From: Elusimicrobia bacterium GWA2_56_46
GTDB lineage: Bacteria; Elusimicrobiota; Elusimicrobia; Elusimicrobiales; UBA9959
Direction of reading: 5' to 3'
Assembly (NCBI GenBank): GCA_001799575.1
Contig: MGTT01000016.1
Span: 124,001 to 188,000, forward strand
DNA length: 64,000 nt
Below the pieces are notes generated by a model, which made no database searches, was not told where the DNA came from, and saw nothing but the letters and a program-made list of their open reading frames with translations. A program made the translations under genes and the position numbers. Below, one piece after another: positions 38,964 to 46,742 of this stretch (position 1 is its first letter; each line of letters starts with the position of its first letter).

Positions 38964-40177
38964 AATATTCCTCCGCAGCCGGAAGCTTTATCTTTTTCCC
39001 AAAGTTCCTCTAGCTGCGCACGTGAGATCTGTCCCGGTGGGGTCGGCGGCGCCTCGGACTCCCAGGTTTTGCCCTGCATTAAGCCGGTCAGAACCTGTCT
39101 GCGTTCTTCCATTACCCGCGCTTTTTCCTTGAAATAGCCGTTATCGGCTTTGGCCGCGAGGCTGCCGGTCCAGGCTTTGCCCGCTTCTCCGTCGCATTTT
39201 CTTATAAGCGATTCAAGGTGCTCCTTTATTTTCCGGAGGTTATATTCGGTGTCCGGGAGAGACTGTAATGTGGCGTAAAGACTTTCGTTCAGGCTCGTGA
39301 ATGGATCGCCGTCCATGTCGTGTTCCTCGATGAAATGGTCGATTATTCTCTGCCAGGTTACAAGAGATTCCCGCCGCGCGGGGAGGCCGAGCAGCAGTGT
39401 TTCAATGTCCGCCAGGCGCTTTTCGTAAGCGGTACGCGGGGATTTCATCTCCTCCGTGCTCAGTTTTGCTGCGTAGGCGGCCGTGGTCGATTGCAGCCGT
39501 TTATGGTAGTCGTCAGGATCCGCCATGTATTTCCAGGACCAGCCGTCAGTGATCTTGTTTCCCAGTTCCGCTCCCACCGTCCAGCCTATCAGTCCGGCGT
39601 TGGCTTCCTCGTTCCGGTGGAATTTATAGACTTCCGCAACTCCGTATCTTTCCGCGCGTTTCCGTTCGAGGACATGGCCTAAGAGCTCGTGCGCCGTCAC
39701 CGCCGGAGCGTTCTCCGTCTGTGCCGCCAGGTAGGCGCTGTTCAGGGCGACTTCCGGAGGGTTTTTTTCCGTGTCGGAGTAGCCGTCGTCGGTCCAGAAT
39801 GTCTTTTTGCCGTTGATCTCGAAGATTTCGGTGCCGGGGACGTCTTCAAAAGCGATAACGGCTTTCGCGTCTTCCTTGATGAATTCGGCGGCCAGTTCCC
39901 TGGCTGTGGGGCTGTCCATCATCCTGGCGAGTATAGCGTTCAGGGCGGCGCCCTCGGCGGGAACGCCGCGGTCGTTTATGGTCACGTGTTTTTTGAGTTC
40001 CGCCAGCAGCCTGGCTTTATCCTGGGGGGAGGGGGATTGCGCGGCCAAGGCGGCCCGGCGGACAGCGCCGTCAAAGAACGCCTTTCCCTCCTGCGCTGAG
40101 GCGTCAAGATCCTCCGCCCGCGCGCCGACAGCGGCGGCAATAACGAGCAGAGCCATGGTGAGCAGCCGGTGTTTCAT
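38960..40177 (-). CDS. Secreted hypothetical protein
   Basis: Start at MKHRLLTMALLVIAAAVGARAED signal peptide; AVTAHELLGHVLERKRAE resembles a HExxH-type motif. Confidence 0.65.
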   Translation of the reverse strand: MKHRLLTMALLVIAAAVGARAEDLDASAQEGKAFFDGAVRRAALAAQSPSPQDKARLLAELKKHVTINDRGVPAEGAALNAILARMMDSPTARELAAEFIKEDAKAVIAFEDVPGTEIFEINGKKTFWTDDGYSDTEKNPPEVALNSAYLAAQTENAPAVTAHELLGHVLERKRAERYGVAEVYKFHRNEEANAGLIGWTVGAELGNKITDGWSWKYMADPDDYHKRLQSTTAAYAAKLSTEEMKSPRTAYEKRLADIETLLLGLPARRESLVTWQRIIDHFIEEHDMDGDPFTSLNESLYATLQSLPDTEYNLRKIKEHLESLIRKCDGEAGKAWTGSLAAKADNGYFKEKARVMEERRQVLTGLMQGKTWESEAPPTPPGQISRAQLEELWEKDKASGCGGIL

Positions 40178-40257
40178 AAGATCCGTAAATAGTCTAATGG
40201 ACGTGGTACCGGATGTCAAGGGCACTGAGTTCCCCAATCCTCCGCTAACAATGAAAA

Positions 40258-40377
40258 ATGGCGGCGGGCTGCAAGTGCGGGGGCCTGCCAGGGGGTGGCC
40301 TTTGCGCGTTCCCTCGGCGGCCTGTGGGGTCGCAAAGGCCACCCCCTGTCACCCCTCCAACTATACCCCGCCGCCAT
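40258..40377. repeat. Palindromic module A, outer stem ATGGCGGCGGG/CCCGCCGCCAT, inner stem GGGGGTGGCCTTTGCG/CGCAAAGGCCACCCCC
   Basis: Direct reading of stems. Confidence 0.85.
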
Positions 40378-40433
40378 CCTCCCTGTATAGAGCATTGCGG
40401 AAGCAGCCGTATCGGCGGGGAGCCCTTTGGCTC

Positions 40434-40661
40434 ATGCGGATATTTGAAATGGACAATAATGGTGGGCCATTATTTCAGGATCGCCTTGTGTTGTATCGTT
40501 ATTTTAACTACAGGCCGGCCTATTTTGAGGTGCCTCGGATATCCGAGATAAAAGAGTATATAGCAACCGACACCGAACGTAAGGTGGAAGTTCATTTCGC
40601 CTCTCCAGATGCCACATTGTTCAGTGTAAGGAACACCCTGCAATATCGCAAAGCCGGATAA
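40434..40661 (+). CDS. Small orphan ORF in the core of the candidate element (MRIFEMDNNGGPLFQDRLVLYRYFNYRPAYFEVPRISEIKEY..)
   Basis: ATG to TAA in the AT-richer core; coding-like but unverified. Confidence 0.35.
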   Translation: MRIFEMDNNGGPLFQDRLVLYRYFNYRPAYFEVPRISEIKEYIATDTERKVEVHFASPDATLFSVRNTLQYRKAG

Positions 40662-40735
40662 GTATATTATTGAGCATTGGAATCGTATAGGCACCACCAT
40701 CGAATGGTTTGGTTATTTCTATCTTATCTGGAAGG

Positions 40736-40874
40736 ATGGCGGCGGGGTATAACTGGAGGGGTGACAGCCATGGGTCGGATCGGGCCGGAGGGGAACCGGC
40801 GCGAAGTCGCCGGGCCCCGTAGGCCCGATGGGCCCCATGGCTGGCAGGCCCCCGAACCGGCAGCCCGCCGCCAT
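40736..40874. repeat. Palindromic module B (inverted relative to A), same outer stem, different inner stem CCATGGGTCGGATCGGGCC/GGCCCGATGGGCCCCATGG
   Basis: Direct reading of stems. Confidence 0.85.
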
Positions 40875-40953
40875 TTCTCCGCTTTCACCCAATGGATGAA
40901 ATCCTCTCATCAATGATGCAGGCTTGTTAGCGGAGGATCAGGGAAATTTTGCG

Positions 40954-43900
40954 CTATTTGGCTGTGAGTTCCAGTTCTGCGGTCTTTTCCAGGCCGTCGG
41001 AAAGGTACGTTATTTTTATTTTATCACCGGGGACGTGTTTGCCGAGTTCCCGCGAGTAGCTCCTCAGATCGTCCGTCGGGATCCCGTTGATCCTGGTCAC
41101 TACGTCTCCGGCTCTGAACTCCGTGGCCGATAAAGGAGACCCGGGGGCCACCGAGTCCGCCTTTACGCCTTTGCCCTGCCACTCAAAAGACGGGATCAGG
41201 CCGGTGGAGACGGTTCGTTTGTTTAGGGATGAGGGATGAGAGATGAGGGATGAAGGGGAACCGGGCGGTCTGGTTATTAAATCGCTGTCGCCGGCCAGGT
41301 AGTCTATTATTTCTTTCAGGAACTCGGCTTCTTTGACCATACCCGCATAATCCAGTTTCTCGGCCGTGTCGGAAAACTTGTGGTAATCCGCGTTGATACC
41401 GCTCAAAAGCTGAACCGCGGGTATGCCGGCTTCTATAAAACTCGCCTGGTCGCTTGAATCCAGGTTCTGGCGCGAGGCCTCGTAATCCAGGCCGGTCACA
41501 AAACCGGCGCCCCTCAGTATATGTGTCCATTTATCCGAAGAGCCGGAGTTGAGGAACAGCATTTTCCCGCCGTCCAGGCGGCCGACCGAATCCAGGTTTA
41601 TATCGGCGTTTATTTTCGCCGCCCTCCCGCCGCCGAGGTTTTTTATAAAGTGTCTGGAGCCGAGGCGGCCCCGCTCTTCTCCGTCAAAAGCGGCGAAGAC
41701 GATGGTCCGCGACGGGCGCCGCTTTGAATAATAACCGGCCAGTTCGAACAGCAGCGCGATCCCCGAGGCGTTGTCGTTAGCGCCAGGATAGACTTTGCCT
41801 TTCTCCGAGGGAAGGTGGTCGTAGTGGGCGCTGACGACGACATATTCATCTTTGCGGCCGGAACCTTCGATCACGCCGGCAAGGTTCCTGAGGGCGTGTC
41901 CATTCTCTTCCCATTCCTGCGCGAATCGTGTTCCCGCGAAGCCATCTTCAGGCGAAGCGGAACCGTCGAAAAACGGTTTCAGGCCGTATTCCAGGAACAT
42001 TTTGCCGATATGCCTGTAGGCCTTTTCCAGCCCCGTCTCGCCGGACCCGCGCCCCTCCAGTTCCGAAGCCAGATAAACGGCATGCGACTTCATCCTGTCG
42101 GCCGAGAAAACGGAAACCGGCGCGGCCAGCGGCTCGCGCGCGGGATATACCGGGGGTACGGCGTAAGGGCCCAGGGTCGCGGTGAGCGGGGCGCGGGGGT
42201 TGAGGCAGCCATTTTCAGCTTTCGTACACTGGCCGGAGGCCGAATTGTCCGGGTTCCAGCCGCCGGTCTTTACGGCGGCCATGCCGGCGTCGAAGACCAG
42301 GTAGCCGTATTTGCCGTAATGAGGCAGTTTGGCGGCCAGTTGACGGAGTTTTTCCGGCCGGTCGGTCAGGATCAGTCCGGCGGAATAAGCGGGATCGCCG
42401 GGATTGAAACCGGCGAACACCATTGTGGCGGCCGCGAACGGGAAGTCCTGATTGTCTACGACCGCTTTTTCCGGGCCCAGCCGGGCGCCCAGCCGCGCCA
42501 GGCCGCCGGCCAGTTCCGGATAAAATCTGTTTTCGTTTCCGAAGATCCATATCTGACGGTTCTTGGGCAGAGCGGAGAGTTCCGAATCTTTTCTGAGCTC
42601 CGGCGCATTCCCTTTATCGGCGGGCCAGGCCGCCGCGAAAGTTTCGTAAGCGCTGTACGTCCCGCTGGAGGCGGCGGCCGGCAGCACTAACAGCGGCCCG
42701 GCCGCGCCGAGCAGGCGGGAGAGCGTCGGCGGGGTTTCCAGCGGATCCAGTTTGCGGAAAAGATCGAATTCCGGGTCTACCGCGATGCGGGCCGGTTTCA
42801 CCATCGAGGAATATTTAAAGGATTCCTCTTTTTGGGTCACTATCAGAAGCGATTTGCGGGGGCGGCTTATATTCTCAAGCTGGATATAGACCGGCACTTC
42901 CAATTGGTAGGCCGGTCCGTCCTGAAGCTGCACGATCTCGAATTCAAGGCCGAAACCCTCCGCTTCCCTGGTGATCTTTACGTTCCTGAGGGCCAGTTCC
43001 GGGGCGCCCGGCAGGTCTACCCATTGATGGAAGAATTTATCCAGGCGGCCCTTTCCCGTCTGTTTTTCAAAAGAGCGTTTAAGGTCGTCGAAAGAGGCGC
43101 TCCTGAATTTATTTTCTCTGTAAAAATCCCGCAGGCCGGCCTTGAATTTAACGTCGCCCAGGCTGGTTCTGAGCATATGATAGAACATGAGCGACTTTCC
43201 ATAGCCTACGGCTTCGGAAGCCGGCGAGCGGCGGGACTGGAAACCGCGCAGGGGAAAATCTTTACCGGCGCGCACGTAATCCGCGTATTTCTGCAGGGCC
43301 GCCATGCGGTATTCAGCGCCTTTTCCGCGCCCCTCGCTTATCAGGTAATCGGCCAGGTAGGCGGTCAGGCCCTCGCACCAGTTGCCTTTTTCGTAATCCA
43401 CAAAAACCCCGTTGCCCCACCAGTTGTGCAGGATCTCGTGCGGATAGGAAGAATTGAGGATGAACGGGAAGCGGATGATCTTCGGCCCCAGCAGGGTGAA
43501 AGACGCGACGCCGTAGCCGGTTTCCCAGAAATTCTCCACCAGGGCGAATTTCCCGTAGGGATAGGGGCCGATGAGGCCGGCGTACATCTCCACATATTGC
43601 CGCGCGGCGGTCAGATATTTTTGCGCCAGGGCTTCGTCGGCTTCCCGCAGGAAGACCTGGAGTTCCGGTTTTTCCCCGTGATCCGCGTATTCCTTATATT
43701 TGCCGCAGGCGAGCGTTATTTCATCCTGCGGGACGGCCGCTTTCCAGACGGAGCGGGTACGCCCGTCTTTCACGACGCGGCCGGTACGGTCGCCGCCGGC
43801 CACGGACTCGTAGCCTTCAGGCAGGTCGGTTTCCAGTTTAAAGGAGGAAAGTTCGCCGTCGAACTCCGGATACCAGAAAGTGGAGCCGGAAAGATAGCAG

Positions 43901-44319
43901 CCCTCGGGGGAGATAAGACCCGGGGTCTCGGAAAAGCCGCGGGCGTAGTCTTCCTCCTGCGCCGCGGGCGGATGGGCTATCCTGCCGCCGTATTTTAATT
44001 TAAAGGTCTTTGTTCCTTTCGGCAGACTAAGCGAATATTTTTCGAAGACGTCCCAGGACGAAGAATAATTCACGGCATAGACGTCCCCAGGTTTTTCGGG
44101 AGGAAGAAGAGTCAGTGATGCGCCTTTGGTGAGAACTACGGGAGAGAGGCCCTTGTGAAGCGAGAAGATGAGCCCGGTTTTAGCCTCCGGCATTGTTATC
44201 GAGTCCTCCGCCTCCAGGAGGTTTTGTTCCGGCTCCAGTCTGAGCCTGATGTCGTGCCCCACCACTCCGGCGCCGGCGAACGGTGAAAATAAAAAAAGGA
44301 AAAGCGGCAATATTTTCAT
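40954..44319 (-). CDS. Fusion peptidase: M1-like aminopeptidase domain, M28 peptidase domain, C-terminal PDZ domain
   Basis: HEILHNWWGNGVFVDYEKGNWCEGLTAYLADYL (M1); VVSAHYDHLPSEKGKVYPGANDNASGIALLFELA and FAAFDGEERGRLGS (M28); VAPGSPLSATEFRAGDVVTRINGIPTDDLRS (PDZ). Confidence 0.87.
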   Translation of the reverse strand: MKILPLFLFLFSPFAGAGVVGHDIRLRLEPEQNLLEAEDSITMPEAKTGLIFSLHKGLSPVVLTKGASLTLLPPEKPGDVYAVNYSSSWDVFEKYSLSLPKGTKTFKLKYGGRIAHPPAAQEEDYARGFSETPGLISPEGCYLSGSTFWYPEFDGELSSFKLETDLPEGYESVAGGDRTGRVVKDGRTRSVWKAAVPQDEITLACGKYKEYADHGEKPELQVFLREADEALAQKYLTAARQYVEMYAGLIGPYPYGKFALVENFWETGYGVASFTLLGPKIIRFPFILNSSYPHEILHNWWGNGVFVDYEKGNWCEGLTAYLADYLISEGRGKGAEYRMAALQKYADYVRAGKDFPLRGFQSRRSPASEAVGYGKSLMFYHMLRTSLGDVKFKAGLRDFYRENKFRSASFDDLKRSFEKQTGKGRLDKFFHQWVDLPGAPELALRNVKITREAEGFGLEFEIVQLQDGPAYQLEVPVYIQLENISRPRKSLLIVTQKEESFKYSSMVKPARIAVDPEFDLFRKLDPLETPPTLSRLLGAAGPLLVLPAAASSGTYSAYETFAAAWPADKGNAPELRKDSELSALPKNRQIWIFGNENRFYPELAGGLARLGARLGPEKAVVDNQDFPFAAATMVFAGFNPGDPAYSAGLILTDRPEKLRQLAAKLPHYGKYGYLVFDAGMAAVKTGGWNPDNSASGQCTKAENGCLNPRAPLTATLGPYAVPPVYPAREPLAAPVSVFSADRMKSHAVYLASELEGRGSGETGLEKAYRHIGKMFLEYGLKPFFDGSASPEDGFAGTRFAQEWEENGHALRNLAGVIEGSGRKDEYVVVSAHYDHLPSEKGKVYPGANDNASGIALLFELAGYYSKRRPSRTIVFAAFDGEERGRLGSRHFIKNLGGGRAAKINADINLDSVGRLDGGKMLFLNSGSSDKWTHILRGAGFVTGLDYEASRQNLDSSDQASFIEAGIPAVQLLSGINADYHKFSDTAEKLDYAGMVKEAEFLKEIIDYLAGDSDLITRPPGSPSSLISHPSSLNKRTVSTGLIPSFEWQGKGVKADSVAPGSPLSATEFRAGDVVTRINGIPTDDLRSYSRELGKHVPGDKIKITYLSDGLEKTAELELTAK
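41225..41252. repeat. Heptad repeat AGGGATG AGGGATG AGAGATG AGGGATG inside the M1/M28/PDZ gene
   Basis: In-frame; encodes SSLISHPSSLN between the M28 and PDZ domains. Confidence 0.85.
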
Positions 44320-44344
44320 TTTTACAATATACTATAATTTTGAA

Positions 44345-45643
44345 ATGAAAAATAATCCGCCGACAGCTTTGCTTTTAGTCATTGACGCGCTGGGCATTTC
44401 CACGCTTGAGCACCTGCTCAGGAATTATAATAAAAAGATCAAACTGCCCAACCTCTCCCGCCTGGGGCTGGGGAAAATAACGGCGCCGGAATTTGGAAAA
44501 CGTTTCTCCCCGGAATACGCGGGACGGTCTTATGCCGCGGCCGTCAGGCAGGCCTCGGCCACTGCGGACAGCCTGGTGGGCCACCGCGAGATGATGGGCG
44601 TCCTGGACGACCGCACTTACGATCTTTTTAACGACGGTTTTCCGGCGAAGTACATCGCCGGGCTGGAAAAGCGCATCGGCCGGAAAACTTTTTTCAATAA
44701 AATGGCCGCGGGCATGGAGGCCATAGAACTCAACGCCGCCGAGCATGAACGCACCGGCAGCCCTATCGTTTACGCCAGCAAGTGCGACCCGCTTATCCAG
44801 CTTGCGATGAACGAAGCCGTTATTCCGGTCAAGGAACAGCACCGGATAGCCGACGCCGCTTTCGCCCTTGCCATGGAGATGGGGATCCCCATAACCCGCG
44901 CGATAGCCCGCTCCTATATCAGGGACTCCAGTGGCGCCATAGTCCGCACCTCCAACCGCCACGACGCCGTCCTGCCCATAGGCGGAAGGACGCTGGTGGA
45001 GATCCTGTACGACAAAGATATCTGGACGGCGGCCGTGGGCAAGACCAGCGATCTGGTCAACACGTCTTACCATGAGAAAGTGAAACTGACCGGCCTGAAT
45101 TTTATCGACCCTTCGCTGGGTCTGCGGTTCGTGCACTCCGGAAAAAAAGACACCAATCCGTATTCGATACAGGGAACCATAAACGCCCTGACCGGCGCCA
45201 GGCATATCTACCGCCCCAGGGGAACCTTTATTTTCTCCAACCTGGTGGATACGGACAGTTTGTACGGCCATACCCGCGACATTCCCGGCGCCGTGAAGGC
45301 CCTGGAGGAAATAGACCGCGTCATCCCGCTTTTTGAAAGCCGGCTGGTTAAAGGCGATCTCTTGATCATTACCGCCGACCACGGGATGGAACACAGGGAC
45401 GATTACGGTTATCATTCCAACGAGCCGCTGCCGTTCCTCGCCGCGCGCAAAGGCTACGGCGGGGATCTGGGGGGGCTGCGGACCGGGGTTTGTCCGGGTC
45501 TCTCCGACATCGGGCACGTGATAGGTCAGCTTTTCGGCGTACAGAAAGAATATAGGGAGATGGCAGGGATAAGGCGGACTATTTTACTTCCTGCCTGCCC
45601 GCATAATCCGGTTCCACGAAGGCGCGGAAGGACTGGGGCGTGA
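44345..45643 (+). CDS. Phosphopentomutase-like / alkaline phosphatase superfamily metalloenzyme
   Basis: ALLLVIDALGISTLEHLL; TADSLVGHREMMG; LLIITADHGMEHRDDYGYHSNEPLPFLA; start at MKNNPPTALL. Confidence 0.8.
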   Translation: MKNNPPTALLLVIDALGISTLEHLLRNYNKKIKLPNLSRLGLGKITAPEFGKRFSPEYAGRSYAAAVRQASATADSLVGHREMMGVLDDRTYDLFNDGFPAKYIAGLEKRIGRKTFFNKMAAGMEAIELNAAEHERTGSPIVYASKCDPLIQLAMNEAVIPVKEQHRIADAAFALAMEMGIPITRAIARSYIRDSSGAIVRTSNRHDAVLPIGGRTLVEILYDKDIWTAAVGKTSDLVNTSYHEKVKLTGLNFIDPSLGLRFVHSGKKDTNPYSIQGTINALTGARHIYRPRGTFIFSNLVDTDSLYGHTRDIPGAVKALEEIDRVIPLFESRLVKGDLLIITADHGMEHRDDYGYHSNEPLPFLAARKGYGGDLGGLRTGVCPGLSDIGHVIGQLFGVQKEYREMAGIRRTILLPACPHNPVPRRRGRTGA

Positions 45644-46724
45644 GGGCCGCCCAGTTATAGCGGTTGGCGGCGTTCCAGAGTACCCAGCTTTCCAGCATAT
45701 TGCGCCTGGCGGCGATGATCTGGGCGCGCACTTCATGCGGGCCGTAATGATGTCCCATGCTGAAATCCTGCAGATAGGGGCGAAGCTTGACATAATCCGG
45801 CCCCAGGCGCTTCAGGGCGTCCTTAAGGCCGCGGTCTATTACCTTGTAGGGCTGGCTGTTCGGATTTTTCAGATTGTATTCCCCGGTGTAGTAGTGGGAG
45901 GGGTACATCATCGGGTATATGTAATCCACGTTGTGGGCTATGGTCTTGAGATCCTGTCCTATGCCCATATCATCACCGGCGGTGGTGGTCAGGCCGAAGA
46001 CATCCGCGGAAATTTTTACTTTGTAGGGCCTGAGCCGCCCTCGCGCGTAAACCAGGAAATCCCTGAGATTGGCGACGGCGGTTTTGGAGGTATGGGGCCT
46101 GGCGTAGCGGCAGAGCGAGGTGCTGCCCTCGGTCGGGTAGCGGAGATAATCGAACTGGATCTCGTCAAAACCAAGTTTCGCGGCGCGTTCGGCGATGTCC
46201 AGAGTATACGCCCAGACCTCTTTATTATAGGGGTCCAGCCAGGTGGAGCCGTTGTTGGCGCGCCAGGCGCCGCCGTCGGGAGTGCGGACGGCCATGTCCC
46301 CGCGCTGGATCGGCATGATTTTGTCCTTGAAGACCACGATACGGGCCGCGGTGTAGAGGCCGGCGTCCTTGAAGTCCCTGAGCATTTCCTCCGGGCGGGA
46401 AATGGCGGGCTCGTACGCGCCGTATCTGTGCGCGGTTTCTACTCCGGGGATGTAGACTTTCCCGTCCACTTCTTTGATCGCGATGACCACGGTATTGATT
46501 ACCGAGTTATCTATCCTGCCGATAAGTTCGCGGCGCGCTTTCCTGGAGCCGGCGCCCCATGCTGTGAGATGGATTCCGCGTACGATCTTCTGCGAGAGTA
46601 TTTTCTGGCGGATAGTGTCTGTGGAAACGAGGGATGAGGGGGGGGCGGCAGGAGTTTTGTTGGCGGCTGAGACAGTGTCCGCTAATGCCAGGAGCAGGAA
46701 TAATATTGTCGTAAGCATTTCCAT
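45579..46724 (-). CDS. Putative glycosyl hydrolase, DUF4015 family
   Basis: VRGIHLTAWGAGS; GFDEIQFDYLRYPTEG; VDYIYPMMYPSHY. Confidence 0.85.
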   Translation of the reverse strand: MEMLTTILFLLLALADTVSAANKTPAAPPSSLVSTDTIRQKILSQKIVRGIHLTAWGAGSRKARRELIGRIDNSVINTVVIAIKEVDGKVYIPGVETAHRYGAYEPAISRPEEMLRDFKDAGLYTAARIVVFKDKIMPIQRGDMAVRTPDGGAWRANNGSTWLDPYNKEVWAYTLDIAERAAKLGFDEIQFDYLRYPTEGSTSLCRYARPHTSKTAVANLRDFLVYARGRLRPYKVKISADVFGLTTTAGDDMGIGQDLKTIAHNVDYIYPMMYPSHYYTGEYNLKNPNSQPYKVIDRGLKDALKRLGPDYVKLRPYLQDFSMGHHYGPHEVRAQIIAARRNMLESWVLWNAANRYNWAALTPQSFRAFVEPDYAGRQEVK

Positions 46725-46742
46725 ATATTCTACAATTTAAAT

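Larger units (their letters stand above)
40237..40938. mobile_element. Candidate 702-bp non-autonomous element: perfect 15-bp terminal inverted repeats, two inverted palindromic modules and a short AT-richer core
   Basis: ATCCTCCGCTAACAA (40237-40251) / TTGTTAGCGGAGGAT (40924-40938); modules 40258-40377 and 40736-40874. Confidence 0.65.

Noticed and set aside
40237-40938. Integron attC sites
   Set aside because: Ends (GTTAGCG / CGCTAAC) do not fit the GTTRRRY/RYYYAAC cores and no integrase is present; only the conserved-end/variable-stem logic is similar
42832-43998. 388-aa plus-strand ORF
   Set aside because: Antisense shadow of the M1/M28 fusion gene
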